From Abditibacteriota bacterium (GTDB lineage: Bacteria > Armatimonadota > UBA5829): 50,165 nucleotides of DNA. The translations under genes and the position numbers were made by a program. Below are positions 39,654 to 49,817 of this stretch, in pieces; position 1 is the stretch's first letter, and each line of letters starts with the position of its first letter. Below the pieces are notes generated by a model that saw only the letters and a list, made by a program, of their open reading frames with translations, had not been told where the DNA came from and searched no databases. Where the stretch lies: assembly GCA_017445025.1 (NCBI GenBank), contig JAFSVJ010000043.1, positions 1 to 50,165 of the forward strand. Reading direction: 5' to 3'.

Positions 39654-41384
39654 ATGAAAAAAACTCTTTTTATTATTATTTTATCTCTTTTCATTTCTTA
39701 TTCTTTTGCTGAAAACATTACTGTTCAAACCAAATCTATGACATATATCATAGATCCCGACCATGGTGCCCACATCATTTCCGCCATTGACGAGGAGGGC
39801 ACAAACTATGTGGGAAAGGACAATTTCCTTCTCCTTGACCTTTGTACCCAACAAGATTATCAACAAGGTGATCTTAAATTCGCACCCTATACTGTTCAAA
39901 AAGAAGAAACTCCCACAGAAACAATTCTTACTTTAAAAGCTAAATTTTCAACAAGAGAAGCTGAAGGTGTGGAGCTCGAAAAACAACTGACCTTCAAAAA
40001 AACAGATGATATAATCTATTGCAAATATACTCTAACTAACCCCACAGACCAAAACAAAAAAATAGGCCTTTGGATACAAAATATCGTCTCTCCCGGTGAC
40101 GGTATCAGAACATCTTTCCGTCCTTCCACAAAGGGAACAGTGGAATTTTCCTATCCTCTCTTTGCCGATGGCTACGACCCAAAAACCGATTTTACTTTTA
40201 ATTTTACTCAAGGATTCATAGGCGTCATCAACAAGGAAATCAAAAAGGGTGTGGCTTTCCTTATGGATTACAACTGGCTTAAATGTGTTTATTCTAACCA
40301 AGGTGGATTTACACAGGAGTGGTGGTATTCCGACACTCTAATGAAGCCTACAGGCTCCTTTACCACAGAATTTAAGGTTATTCCTTTCCAAGGTCTTGAA
40401 AGAATAGATTACGCCTCCGATAATTATTTTATGGCAAAGGAAATTGTAAGAGACGGAAAGAAGGCAGTATTTCGCACCAAAACTCTATCTCTTGGTGATT
40501 ATGAAAACAAAACCATAAAAATCACAGCAAAAAAATACCCTGATATGAATATAATAGGTGAAGCTGAAGGGAAACTTACAGGTAAATTTACAGATTTTGA
40601 ACTTAAAATGGATAACCTTGACTCCGGAGACGATATAGTTTATAATGTTTATTTTCCCGACACCTATGAAGAGTATGAAGCTTTCAGCGCCGGTGTGGCA
40701 ATTCTCTTTACTGAAACCGATTATAAAATAAAGCCTCCAAAGAGAGTTAAGAATATAGTAAAACCTGAATTTAAAACACGAACAATTAACAATAAATTAA
40801 ACATAATAGAGGCACGAGGTTTGTTTGCTGACAAATATCTCTTTAAAGAAGCTTCAAAAAACAAATTTGATTACAGTGATGCCCTTTACTATTCTAATGA
40901 ATTAGGCTCGGGCCTTAAAGGTATGCCTGAAGATTATGATGACATTTTCAAATATGACCTTATAATCTTAAATCACATTCCTTATAATGCTTTTACGGAA
41001 GATAATTGGGATCTCTATAAAGATTATGTCACTTATGGCGGAAAAATTCTCTTTATAGGCGGACCTATGTCTATCACAGGTTTTGATCCGGATGAAGATA
41101 TTTCCGGGGTGCTTTTGCCTTTCTCATACAGAGATTTTTCAAAAATCAAAAAGGTAAACAAGAAGCTTGAAAAAGCAGGCGAGTATGAATATGAAGTGGT
41201 TTTGAACACAGAAGGTTTAACTAAAATAACAGATTACCTTTATAAAAAAGATATAGGTGACGGTGCACTCTATTTCTTCACTCCTACGGTTCTCTCTCAA
41301 AATAAAGAAAAAGAAGGCTTTTGGAACAATCCAAATTATCTTGATTTCATATCCGAACTAACAGAAAAAATAGCAAGATATTAA
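39654..41384 (+). CDS. Secreted protein of a glycan operon; mutarotase-like and gatase-like halves
   Basis: A 576-residue protein with a signal peptide ending SYSFA (residues ~1-20) and AAGGAG upstream. Residues ~22-290 look like an extended beta-sandwich resembling galactose-mutarotase-type folds (DPDHGAHIISAID, YTLTNPTDQNKKIGLW). Residues ~430-480 (DLIILNHIPYNAFTEDNWDLYKDYVTYGGKILFIGG) resemble the class I glutamine amidotransferase-like domain that often accompanies glycosidases, without an evident catalytic Cys. I do not recognise the full-length family. First gene of a four-gene operon with 26-, 33- and 62-bp gaps. Confidence 0.65.
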   Translation: MKKTLFIIILSLFISYSFAENITVQTKSMTYIIDPDHGAHIISAIDEEGTNYVGKDNFLLLDLCTQQDYQQGDLKFAPYTVQKEETPTETILTLKAKFSTREAEGVELEKQLTFKKTDDIIYCKYTLTNPTDQNKKIGLWIQNIVSPGDGIRTSFRPSTKGTVEFSYPLFADGYDPKTDFTFNFTQGFIGVINKEIKKGVAFLMDYNWLKCVYSNQGGFTQEWWYSDTLMKPTGSFTTEFKVIPFQGLERIDYASDNYFMAKEIVRDGKKAVFRTKTLSLGDYENKTIKITAKKYPDMNIIGEAEGKLTGKFTDFELKMDNLDSGDDIVYNVYFPDTYEEYEAFSAGVAILFTETDYKIKPPKRVKNIVKPEFKTRTINNKLNIIEARGLFADKYLFKEASKNKFDYSDALYYSNELGSGLKGMPEDYDDIFKYDLIILNHIPYNAFTEDNWDLYKDYVTYGGKILFIGGPMSITGFDPDEDISGVLLPFSYRDFSKIKKVNKKLEKAGEYEYEVVLNTEGLTKITDYLYKKDIGDGALYFFTPTVLSQNKEKEGFWNNPNYLDFISELTEKIARY

Positions 41385-41410
41385 AGTTATATTATTTTTT
41401 AGGATTTATT

Positions 41411-43186
41411 ATGAAAAAACTGTTTTTATTATTTTTATTATTAATTTTATCAATATCCGCTTTTGCTAACATTACTTTTCCCGATTTTGATTGTGACAAG
41501 ATTTGTTATAAGCCGGGAGAGACTGTCAACTGTTATGCTGATGTGGTTAGTGACAGGTCCTGTGATGCCACAATCACATGGTATGTTTATAAAGATATTA
41601 ATAATAAAAAAGAATATAAAACCGAAACTCTTCATCTGCTTCGAGATTTCCCCACAAGAGCTTTGTTCTCTTTCTCCACTGACGAAAAGGATATGTGGGG
41701 CTATGAAGTTGAATTTGTAGTCAATGACGGAGAGAGTGATTATTCCGATTGTGTATACTACTGTGTGGGAAACAAACCCCAAGTAGTGGGTCATTACGGA
41801 AGAACTTGCAACAGATGTTCATATACCTTTGATGAGGCTCTTGATACTGTTCGTCTTGCTTTTAAAAGCGGTCACTATACAGTTATGGAGTGGTTTTCAT
41901 GGCAGCCTTCATGTTGGGAAGCTATGGCACCAAAGGAAGACGCTTGGGTGTCCGGTCAAACCGGATTTATAGCAAAAAAAGATTATATAAAAGCTCTCAT
42001 TGAGGAAGCTCACAAACTGGGTATGTCAGCTCTCACTTATGATATAAAATTTTCTTGGGGGTACAAGGGAGCTGAGTTTATAAGAGAGCATTTTGACTGG
42101 TGGAATTATGATAAATTCGGTAATCCTTTCCCTAATATGAATACCTATGATATCTCCGTAATGGACCAGACTCTTGATTTTATGCATACAGGGGAATATG
42201 AGTGTAAAGTTTCTCCTCAATGGATTTGGTGGGACAGCGGTGTTCTGTTAAATGACGAAATGAAAGACCTTTACCTTAACCAAATAAAAGAGAGTATAGA
42301 AATGTTTGGCTGGGACGGTGTTCGTCAAGATGGTATAGCGGAATTTAAAGATGTTTACAACAGAGAGGGAAAACTTGTCAAAGCCAATCCCAAATTTAAA
42401 GATAAAGCAAATTGGATAAGATATGCTCGTAAATGGATGAAGGAGAATATAGGTCCCGATTGTGAGATGGATTTCAACGCAGGGAGTGTGGAATACCCTC
42501 TTGAAAAAACAGATCCGGAAATCTTTAAAGCTATGGCTGAGGACGATTCCTATGTTCTGTGGGAAGGTGTCACTTATTGTTATCAAAAGACCAATGAACT
42601 CAATAATCTGAATAATCTTATATATTATGCCAATTTAGAATCCAAAGCCGCAAGAGAAGCGGGAGGATACAGGTATGCCATGCAGGGTTTAGGTTCAAAT
42701 GAGATTTTAGAGGCAGTCTTTACAGCTTGCGGAATTAAGACGGACAGACAACCTGCCCAAGATCCTCCGTTTAAATACAGAGCAGAGCCGGAGAGAAGTT
42801 TCAACTTCAGATACGGAGAATATTTCTGGAACAATAAACTAAAAAGAGTGGAAAACGCCACAGATTTTATATCTGTTGACAATGATAATATTCTTTGGAA
42901 GGATACAGTTCAATATTTGGAAAAAGGAAGGAAAAAATATTATATTGTTCACTTAATCAACCATGCAAAAGACTTTTCCGCCACCACTTGGCCCGAAGAA
43001 GAATATGAAAATATTAAAGTTTCCATAGACACAGTAGATTTTGTCAATGCCTATGTTTTAAGCCCCGACTTTGGAGAGAAAAATTCCTTTGTGGTTAAAG
43101 CAGAGGAAGACGCAAAAAACATAACTGTGCCAAAATTAAAAATATGGGATGTGGTTGTGTTTGAAACCCAAATGCTTGAAAGATAA
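41411..43186 (+). CDS. Secreted glycoside hydrolase-like protein, copy 1
   Basis: A 591-residue protein with a signal peptide ending ISAFA (~1-19). An N-terminal Ig-like domain (residues ~25-125) precedes a barrel-like region beginning at YGRTCNRCSYTFDEAL. Key blocks are MEWFSWQPSCWEAMAP, HFDWWNYDKFGNPF, PQWIWWDSGVL, FGWDGVRQDGIAEF and MDFNAGS..YPLEK. The GWDGVRQDG segment is placed like the beta4 catalytic Asp of retaining alpha-glycosidases (GH13/GH31/GH66-like), but no family is assigned. Paralogue of the 44884-46659 gene. Confidence 0.7.
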   Translation: MKKLFLLFLLLILSISAFANITFPDFDCDKICYKPGETVNCYADVVSDRSCDATITWYVYKDINNKKEYKTETLHLLRDFPTRALFSFSTDEKDMWGYEVEFVVNDGESDYSDCVYYCVGNKPQVVGHYGRTCNRCSYTFDEALDTVRLAFKSGHYTVMEWFSWQPSCWEAMAPKEDAWVSGQTGFIAKKDYIKALIEEAHKLGMSALTYDIKFSWGYKGAEFIREHFDWWNYDKFGNPFPNMNTYDISVMDQTLDFMHTGEYECKVSPQWIWWDSGVLLNDEMKDLYLNQIKESIEMFGWDGVRQDGIAEFKDVYNREGKLVKANPKFKDKANWIRYARKWMKENIGPDCEMDFNAGSVEYPLEKTDPEIFKAMAEDDSYVLWEGVTYCYQKTNELNNLNNLIYYANLESKAAREAGGYRYAMQGLGSNEILEAVFTACGIKTDRQPAQDPPFKYRAEPERSFNFRYGEYFWNNKLKRVENATDFISVDNDNILWKDTVQYLEKGRKKYYIVHLINHAKDFSATTWPEEEYENIKVSIDTVDFVNAYVLSPDFGEKNSFVVKAEEDAKNITVPKLKIWDVVVFETQMLER

Positions 43187-43219
43187 AATAATGCTACTCA
43201 TTATATAAAGGATATTGTT

Positions 43220-44821
43220 ATGAAAAAAACTCTCTTAATTCTAATGCTCTTTTTGTTAAGCTTAAATCTTTTTGCAGCAAAGAGTATTCTCAGCGGAATG
43301 AACGACCTGTTAATCACATCATCCTTAGGATACGACAGAAACCCCTGTTTCCTTGAATGGTATCAGTTTGACCAAAATTGGAAATACTTTGATTCCAAGG
43401 TTATAAGGTCCACTAACGAAACTTGGATAGGCACGGTGGCGGGAGATATAAACCAAGACGGTTATATAGATTTTTTAACCTCTCTTGACAACAACAGAGG
43501 CTACTCCCATGTCCGCACCTATCCTCTTGACAGATACGCTTCCATAAGAGAGAATGCCACTATTTACGATAATCTTCCCAATGAAGCTTGGAGACATATC
43601 TCCGGAGTGGAATACGCAGATGTAACGGGAAACGGAGAGAATGATTTGCTCATTATAGGAAACGACAAACAAGGCAATCGTCACATTTCTGCCATATTCT
43701 ATAAAGACGGACACATAGTAGGAGAAGAAGAATTGTGTGATGTTCCTGCAGAAGCCTACAATATGGCACTTTATAACAATGTTATCTATGTGACCTGTCC
43801 GGACCAAAAGAAAATTATTACCACCATAATGGCATATACCTTTGATAAAGGTTTTAATCTTAAAAAGAAAGCTCAAATAGCTACCTTTAAAAAGGACAAG
43901 GGTAAAATAACCGGAATTACAGTCAGAGAAGAAAAGGGAAAGCTTGTGGTTGTCCTATGTGGTCACAATTGGGATGCTTTTGAAAGTGAAGAAGGAGAAA
44001 AGGATAAAGGTGTCTCTTCCGCTCAGGATACCTACTTTCTTCTCCCAAGTGTGGATTTAGCTACCACAACCTCCTTTTTGCAAAAAGGTGAAATAAAGGG
44101 AGATAAGATTCTTAATTTAAAAAATATTGAAGAGATTAAGGGAAGACGATGGCAAGACGTCACATTTGTAAAAGATTTTACTCCAAAATCCATAGAAATT
44201 CCTATCACCGTAAGTCCCACCAAAAACTGCCTTCACATAATGGGCTTATTCTCAAATTACTATCATTTTGATAAATATTTTTCAAGTATAGATAAATGGT
44301 ATGTAAAAGTTGAGGCTCAAACGGAAAGTCTTATAAAAAGCGGGGACTTTTCGCAAATAGGTAATTATAAATATGTAGTGGTAAATGATGTGCCTATTTA
44401 TGCTTTAGGAGAGGAAGGGCTTGTGGCTCTTATTAGCTATGCCAATGCCGGTGGAGTGGTTATTTTCTGCAACGGTTTAATGTCCGGCGCTACAGGCGGA
44501 TTTAAAGAAAGTGATTTTATGGAAACCTTAGGGCTTTCTCTTTACAGAAGTTCAAAAGTTGAGATGAGGGACAATGTGACATATATTAAAGGCACCACTC
44601 TGTCAGAAAATTCAAATACCTCTGTTCTGGACCAAAAGGGGGATGAAATTCTCTTCTCTGTCACAAACATGGGAGGGGGAAAGATATATTATATAGGTAT
44701 TACCCCGAATACGGAAGACCTGACAGATTTCCAAAGGACACTGGATACTTATATGAAAACCATAATGGGCAGCACCGAAATATCACTAAACAGGACAAAA
44801 AACTTTTTCAGTGATATATGA
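43220..44821 (+). CDS. Secreted FG-GAP/VCBS-like repeat protein with gatase-like C-terminus
   Basis: A 533-residue protein with a signal peptide ending LNLFA (~1-19). The N-terminal half has calcium-loop-like repeats typical of FG-GAP/VCBS beta-propellers: DINQDGYIDFLTS and DVTGNGENDLLIIGND. The C-terminal part has YVVVNDVPIYALGEEGLVALISYANAGGVVIFCNG, similar in layout to the end of the first operon gene (gatase-like). Probably a binding or scaffolding partner of the operon's hydrolases. No catalytic residues are evident. Confidence 0.6.
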   Translation: MKKTLLILMLFLLSLNLFAAKSILSGMNDLLITSSLGYDRNPCFLEWYQFDQNWKYFDSKVIRSTNETWIGTVAGDINQDGYIDFLTSLDNNRGYSHVRTYPLDRYASIRENATIYDNLPNEAWRHISGVEYADVTGNGENDLLIIGNDKQGNRHISAIFYKDGHIVGEEELCDVPAEAYNMALYNNVIYVTCPDQKKIITTIMAYTFDKGFNLKKKAQIATFKKDKGKITGITVREEKGKLVVVLCGHNWDAFESEEGEKDKGVSSAQDTYFLLPSVDLATTTSFLQKGEIKGDKILNLKNIEEIKGRRWQDVTFVKDFTPKSIEIPITVSPTKNCLHIMGLFSNYYHFDKYFSSIDKWYVKVEAQTESLIKSGDFSQIGNYKYVVVNDVPIYALGEEGLVALISYANAGGVVIFCNGLMSGATGGFKESDFMETLGLSLYRSSKVEMRDNVTYIKGTTLSENSNTSVLDQKGDEILFSVTNMGGGKIYYIGITPNTEDLTDFQRTLDTYMKTIMGSTEISLNRTKNFFSDI

Positions 44822-44883
44822 CTGAATATAAAAAGAGTATTTTTATCTATTAAAGAAAAGTTCCCAAAAAAGGAAGAAAGCTA

Positions 44884-46659
44884 ATGAAAAAAAACATATT
44901 TTCTTTATTATTTTTATTACTTTGTATAAATCTTTTTGCCAATATTAACTATTGTGAAGCTGATAAGGTTGTATATAAACCGGGAGATGTGGCAGAATTT
45001 ACCGTAAATATAACAGTGGAGCAGGACGAAGATGTCACCGTCACCACATACATTTTCAGCGATATTTATAATTGGGAAAAAGTCTCAGAAGAAAACATAA
45101 CTCTTTATAACAAAAACAAAGTCCCCAATAATATTGTTAAATCTCACTGGACTGTGCCGGAAGATGCAGAATGGGGTTATGCAGCTCTCGTTTCTATATC
45201 CACCACCCAAACAAATGGCAATGCCTATATATATTTTGCTGTAGGAAAGGAAAAGATATATAAATACGGCTATTGGGGTATGATTTGCAACAGAGGCATG
45301 TATTCAAAAGAAGAGTGTATAGTCAATGTTAAGGAAGGTTTTAAACAAGGTCATTACAGTGCTATGGAATTTTTCTCTTGGCAACCTTCTTGCTGGGATG
45401 CCATGGCTCCGGAGGAGAATGAGTGGCTTTCAGGACAAACAGGTTATATAGAAAAAAAAGATCATATGAAAGCTATGATTGATGCAGCCCACGAAAGCGG
45501 AATGAATGTGTTCTCTTATCATCAAGCTTGTTCTTGGGGACAGGGGGGAGAGGAATATTTGCGTTGTCACCCACAGTGGTGGAACTACGACAAACACGGA
45601 AAGCCCTTCGCCGACCTAAATGTATATGATATGTCTCTCCTTGACAACACATATGAGTTTAATACAGACAGAAAAAACTGGAAGGACAGTGGTGTTCACC
45701 CTCAATGGATATGGTGGTCCACGGGAAATCTTGTTTTTGAAGGCATGGTGGATTTCTTCTTTAATGAACTTAAAAAATCTAAGGAAATGTTTGACTGGGA
45801 CGGTTTTCGCTCTGACGGATTTGTTCGAAATGAAGATACCTATGACGCCGAAGGAAATGTGATAAAGAAAGATTCCGATTACCCCGATTATTCTTCTTGG
45901 GTCAGATACATAAGAAAGAGAATGAAAGAGGAGTTGGGAGAAGAGACCACCTTCCATTTCAACTCAGGCTCTGTGGCTTATCCTCTTGAAAAAACATCTC
46001 CCGAAGTCATAATGACTAATGGGGAAGACAATTCTTTTGTTTTGTGGGAAGGAGCCACATACGCGTATAATAAAGGTTTTGACCTAAATGATATGAGAAA
46101 TTTTGCGGAATACGGACATAAAGAAGTGGAAATTACTCGCAAGGTGGGTGGTGATAGATATGTTATGATGGGCCTTGGCACCAACGAATATATCCAAGCT
46201 ATCGTCACAGCCTTTGGCGGAAGAGTGACGGGAATTGTGGGGCTTCCTTGTGACCCTCCACAAAGATATTACCCCGCTCCCTACCTTGATTTTGCTTTTC
46301 GTTTTGGTGAGTTTTTCTGGAATAACAAACTTGTTCATGTAGAAAATGAGAAAAGTTTTATTTCTGTAGATAAAAATGTTTATTGGGATACTCTTGTCCA
46401 GAAGCTTGAAAAGAATGGGAAAACCTATTATATGGTTCACCTTATAAACGCTCCCGAGTCTTATTCTGTCAGCGACCCCATTCCCGCTCCTGTGGAAAAC
46501 GTGACGGTAAAGATAGATGTAGAGGGAACAGTTAAATCCTATGCCATAAGCCCTGATTTTGGTCCTGACAACAGCTTTGCTTATGCACAAGGCGACAGCA
46601 TTTTATTAATCCCCGGCGTAAAGCAATGGACCGTAGCTGTATTTGAAGTTGCGCAATAA
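44884..46659 (+). CDS. Secreted glycoside hydrolase-like protein, copy 2
   Basis: A 591-residue paralogue of the 41411-43186 protein, equal in length. It has a signal peptide ending INLFA, the N-terminal Ig-like domain, MEFFSWQPSCWDAMAP, HPQWWNYDKHGKPF, PQWIWWSTGNL, FDWDGFRSDGFVRNED and FHFNSGSVAYPLEK. The Asp in WDGFRSDG is kept. Small differences in the tryptophan-rich loops suggest related but distinct substrates. Ribosome-binding site GGAAGAAAG. Last gene of the operon; no clear terminator follows, only palindromic repeats. Confidence 0.7.
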   Translation: MKKNIFSLLFLLLCINLFANINYCEADKVVYKPGDVAEFTVNITVEQDEDVTVTTYIFSDIYNWEKVSEENITLYNKNKVPNNIVKSHWTVPEDAEWGYAALVSISTTQTNGNAYIYFAVGKEKIYKYGYWGMICNRGMYSKEECIVNVKEGFKQGHYSAMEFFSWQPSCWDAMAPEENEWLSGQTGYIEKKDHMKAMIDAAHESGMNVFSYHQACSWGQGGEEYLRCHPQWWNYDKHGKPFADLNVYDMSLLDNTYEFNTDRKNWKDSGVHPQWIWWSTGNLVFEGMVDFFFNELKKSKEMFDWDGFRSDGFVRNEDTYDAEGNVIKKDSDYPDYSSWVRYIRKRMKEELGEETTFHFNSGSVAYPLEKTSPEVIMTNGEDNSFVLWEGATYAYNKGFDLNDMRNFAEYGHKEVEITRKVGGDRYVMMGLGTNEYIQAIVTAFGGRVTGIVGLPCDPPQRYYPAPYLDFAFRFGEFFWNNKLVHVENEKSFISVDKNVYWDTLVQKLEKNGKTYYMVHLINAPESYSVSDPIPAPVENVTVKIDVEGTVKSYAISPDFGPDNSFAYAQGDSILLIPGVKQWTVAVFEVAQ

Positions 46660-46704
46660 AAAATGCAAAATGGTCACCCCCACCTTTCGTCCGAGCGGGT
46701 GGCT

Positions 46705-46902
46705 TAAATTGTTAGGCTTCTATCGTAAAATTCGCATACTTGCAAATTTTACTCCTGACCACCCACCGTCTTCGACGGTCCCCCCTCCTTCCAAATCCCT
46801 AAAAGTTTCGCCATTGGCTTAACTTTTTGGGAATGGGTCCTTGAAATGAATTTGCTTTTGCAAATTCATTTCAAAGAGGGTGAATCTAACGACTGAGGCT
46901 TT
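46705..46902 (-). repeat. Composite array of covarying hairpins, copy 2
   Basis: Reverse-strand counterpart of 5881-6095: TTAGATTCACCCTC, a TTGAAATGAATTTGC stem, GACCCATTCCC, AAAAGTTA..family B unit, a CCGTC/GACGG stem, GGTGGGTGGTCAGGAG, and GTAAAATT..AATTTTAC before GATAGAAGC. Stems differ from copy 1 but remain paired. Part of the 624-bp gene-free gap 46660-47283. Confidence 0.8.
46791..46837 (+). repeat. Palindromic repeat, family B, within composite array copy 2
   Basis: CCAAATCCCTAAAAGTTT, loop, TAACTTTTTGGGAATGGG. Confidence 0.65.
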
Positions 46903-47024
46903 TTTGCCACCATTTCCCCTCTACTACGTAAGGGTTTAAGACCGGCCTCTTCCCCCCTACCAAGGGTCTAGTCAAAAATCTTTAGTGATAAAGATTTTTG
47001 CCGTCGGGCACCTGAAAATCGTAG

Positions 47025-47103
47025 ATTTTCCGGCTCTTGCTAAAAACGACAAGTTGTTGTCGTTTTTACAAAAAAGCGATGCTTTTTTGCCGCAATTCAA
47101 CCC
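47025..47103 (+). repeat. Palindromic repeat, family D, copy 2
   Basis: ATTTTCCGGCTCTTGC, TAAAAA, stem CGACAA/TTGTCG, TTTTTACAAAAA, stem AGC/GCT, TTTTTGCCGCAATTCAACCC. A GAAAATC/GATTTTC hairpin overlaps its left end, and AAAATCTTT/AAAGATTTT lies at about 46975-46997. Confidence 0.75.
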
Positions 47104-47142
47104 GAAAAGTCGTAGCGTAGCAAGACTTTTTGGGATTTGGTG
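47093..47142 (+). repeat. Palindromic repeat, family B-like
   Basis: CAATTCAACCCGAAAAGTC, GTAGCGTAGC, AAGACTTTTTGGGATTTGG. It joins directly to the family D copy. Confidence 0.6.
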
Positions 47143-47283
47143 CTACGTAAGTGGGGTAGGGGGGGTGATATTATTTATTTATCATTTAATTTTTCATTCT
47201 TCATTTTGCATTTACGATAAGCGTGTAGTTTAGCAAATTCCCAATTAAAGTTGAACGCACTTATTTTTTCTTATTTCTGATTT

Positions 47284-48870
47284 TTATTTATCCGGTAGGT
47301 TTTTACATATTTCGTCTTCAGTATAGCTTCTTCCCGGTTTTTTGTTTGTCCATTTTCCTATTATTTTTGGATATTTAAAAATAAAAAACCAAAATAAAAC
47401 TATATATACTAAAATTATCACATACTCATTGGGACTTTTAACATTTATTGCGGCGAAAGATTTTTCCCCTAAGGTGTTAATCACATATAAAATAGTTTTG
47501 CCTATAAAATTGAGAGCATAAACACCCCAATCTCCCACGTAAGGAATACCCCATATAATTAAGAAAATAACAGAAGCAACAAATATAACACTTGCCAAAA
47601 ATCCTACAAGAACATTGGCAAATACTCCTATAATAGATATATATTCAAAATAGTATACAGTCACAAGTCCCACAATGAGATAAACAGAAACTGTGGTTAT
47701 GATGGGAAGAACAATGCTTAAGGAAACTCCTCGGAATATCCATCTAAAGAATCTGTCATTTATTCTTATTGATTGAATATATTTATATGTAAGATTACAA
47801 GTAGGTCCCGCCACATATATCATGGCAAACAAACAGAGATATGACAGTTGAAAACCCGCATCAAAAAGGTTTGAAGGGTTAACAAGCAAAAGCAAAAATG
47901 CGGAAAGAAAATATATTATCTTAAATGAAGAGATTATTTTGAAAGTTTTTCCGAGGAGAATCAGAGAACACATAAGGGCTGCCCTTAAAATAGAGGCGGG
48001 AAAGCTGATAAGTGCAGCATATATCCAAATTAGGAATGTTGTTATAATATTTTTCTTTCTAAATTCTATGAAGAACAATGCGCACCAAAGGAAAATAGTT
48101 AAAACATAACAGTTAAGTCCGGAAGCTGCCAAGAGATGAAGGGTGGAAGTGTTTACAAAATTGTTGTAAGTGTTACTGTCCAAATAGTTTCCGTTTCCTA
48201 AGACCATTCCCATTAAAAGATTTCCCGTTTCTGTATTGAGATTGGAAAATACATTTATAATATAGGTTCTTAAGGCGTCTATAAAATAGGGATATTTGGG
48301 CTTATTTAAGATCCTTAGATTGCTTTCGTTCTTAAGAGAGTAAATAAAATATATATTTTTTCTTGAAAGATATTTTTGATAGTTAAATTTCTCTCCTTCC
48401 GTATAATTTGTGGGAGAGAAAAAATAACCTTTTAATCTAATCCTGTCTCCTCTTTTAAGTTTTGTATCACATTTTAGATAAACAATTATTTTACCCTTGC
48501 AGTTATGAATGGTCTCCGTAAAAACTCTGTCGCAATTTAGGTAAAACATATAGGTATTTTTATGTTTTTCTATATCAGAGCAAATGATTCCTTCTACAAT
48601 ATTTATTTCACTTGAATCCAACTTTCCTATGTGATCGTTGGGGAGAATTTTGTGGGAGAAGCACATAAGTCCTCCCATAAGTAAGATTAGGGAAAAGAAA
48701 ATAATTTTTTTCTTGAGAGTGACGCAACAAATAAGAGGTATAGTTATGAGGATTATCCATGATGCGGGAGAAGGGATAGAATCGGAAATAATAATACCTA
48801 AAGAAAAAGCCACCGTGGCTAAAAAAATATTTAGTTCCGGCAGCTTTTTTGTATCATCAATTATTTTCAT
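47284..48870 (-). CDS. comEC: ComEC/Rec2-type competence membrane protein
   Basis: A 528-residue polytopic membrane protein. ComEC forms the inner-membrane channel for DNA uptake. The family core is visible as MGMVLGNGNYLDSNTYNNFVNTSTLHLLAASGLNCYV (about residues 217-255) and SFPASILRAALMCSLILLGK, with an N-terminal OB-like segment (residues ~80-155). The C-terminal metallo-beta-lactamase domain found in many ComEC proteins is absent; shorter forms are known in other bacteria. The start overlaps ftsY by 14 bp, so the two are cotranscribed. Natural competence is possible but no other com gene is in view. Confidence 0.85.
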   Translation of the reverse strand: MKIIDDTKKLPELNIFLATVAFSLGIIISDSIPSPASWIILITIPLICCVTLKKKIIFFSLILLMGGLMCFSHKILPNDHIGKLDSSEINIVEGIICSDIEKHKNTYMFYLNCDRVFTETIHNCKGKIIVYLKCDTKLKRGDRIRLKGYFFSPTNYTEGEKFNYQKYLSRKNIYFIYSLKNESNLRILNKPKYPYFIDALRTYIINVFSNLNTETGNLLMGMVLGNGNYLDSNTYNNFVNTSTLHLLAASGLNCYVLTIFLWCALFFIEFRKKNIITTFLIWIYAALISFPASILRAALMCSLILLGKTFKIISSFKIIYFLSAFLLLLVNPSNLFDAGFQLSYLCLFAMIYVAGPTCNLTYKYIQSIRINDRFFRWIFRGVSLSIVLPIITTVSVYLIVGLVTVYYFEYISIIGVFANVLVGFLASVIFVASVIFLIIWGIPYVGDWGVYALNFIGKTILYVINTLGEKSFAAINVKSPNEYVIILVYIVLFWFFIFKYPKIIGKWTNKKPGRSYTEDEICKNLPDK

Positions 48871-49756
48871 CTTCTGCTTTTACCAAGTTTCTGGCAAATT
48901 CTATTGAGTCAAATTCTTTCATTTCATTCATACCTTCACCGGTTGTAATGATTTTGATAGGTATTTCAAGGTCACATTTAACAGTTATAACCACACCACC
49001 TTTGGCAGTTCCGTCCATTTTGGTTAAGACTATACCGGAAATGGGAACGCTTTCTTTGAATATTTGTGCTTGGCTTATGGCGTTTTGACCGGTGGTGGCG
49101 TCTAAAACAAGCAAAACTTCGTCACAGGGTCTGCCTAAGGCTTTTTCTGTGGCTCTGCCTATTTTGGCAAGCTCTTCCATAAGACCTGCCTTGTTGTGAA
49201 GACGACCGGCAGTATCTATAAGGACTACGTGAGCTCCCTTTGCTTTGGCAGAGGAAATGGCATCAAAAACCACAGCTCCCGGGTCTGATCCGTGTTGTTG
49301 TTTTACAATGTCAACATCAGCTCTTTTTGCCCAAATTTCCAATTGTTCTATGGCTGCGGCTCTAAAGGTGTCTGCGGCGGCTATAATAACTTTTTTCCCT
49401 TTGTTTTTAAAGTAGTTAGCAAGCTTTGCAATGGAAGTGGTTTTGCCAACACCGTTTACACCCACAAACATATATACAGTGGGAATTTCTTTCGGTTCTT
49501 TCAGTTTGATATCCACATTTTTGGTCACCATGTCAGCAAGTAGGTTGGCAAGAAGATTTTGTAATTCTCCTCCGAGAGAGAGCTTTTGGCGTCTGGCTTC
49601 ATCCCTTAACTTTTCCATTAATGGGTCAACTGTTCGAACACTTAAATCCGCTTCAATGAGAGCTTCTTCAAGCTCCTCAAAAAGTTCTTCATCAATAGGT
49701 TTTCTATTGGTTAAAATATCACTGACTTTATAAAATAAATTCTTAAAAAAACCCAT
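48857..49756 (-). CDS. ftsY: Signal recognition particle receptor FtsY
   Basis: A 299-residue SRP GTPase. The N domain helical bundle (1-~85) has no acidic A domain, so this is the short form. The G domain has P-loop GVNGVGKT (99-106), DTFRAAA, DTAGR (181-185), TKMD (245-248) and the closing [11 protein letters not shown]. It receives the SRP-ribosome complex at the membrane and hydrolyses GTP with Ffh. The start MGFFKNLF is the usual amphipathic opening, with an AAGGAATAATT upstream. Essential housekeeping gene; overlaps comEC. Confidence 0.95.
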   Translation of the reverse strand: MGFFKNLFYKVSDILTNRKPIDEELFEELEEALIEADLSVRTVDPLMEKLRDEARRQKLSLGGELQNLLANLLADMVTKNVDIKLKEPKEIPTVYMFVGVNGVGKTTSIAKLANYFKNKGKKVIIAAADTFRAAAIEQLEIWAKRADVDIVKQQHGSDPGAVVFDAISSAKAKGAHVVLIDTAGRLHNKAGLMEELAKIGRATEKALGRPCDEVLLVLDATTGQNAISQAQIFKESVPISGIVLTKMDGTAKGGVVITVKCDLEIPIKIITTGEGMNEMKEFDSIEFARNLVKAEDENN

Positions 49757-49817
49757 AATAATTATTCCTTTTATTCTTAGTGGTGCTACCCATTATTCAA
49801 TGCAAAATGAAAAATGC

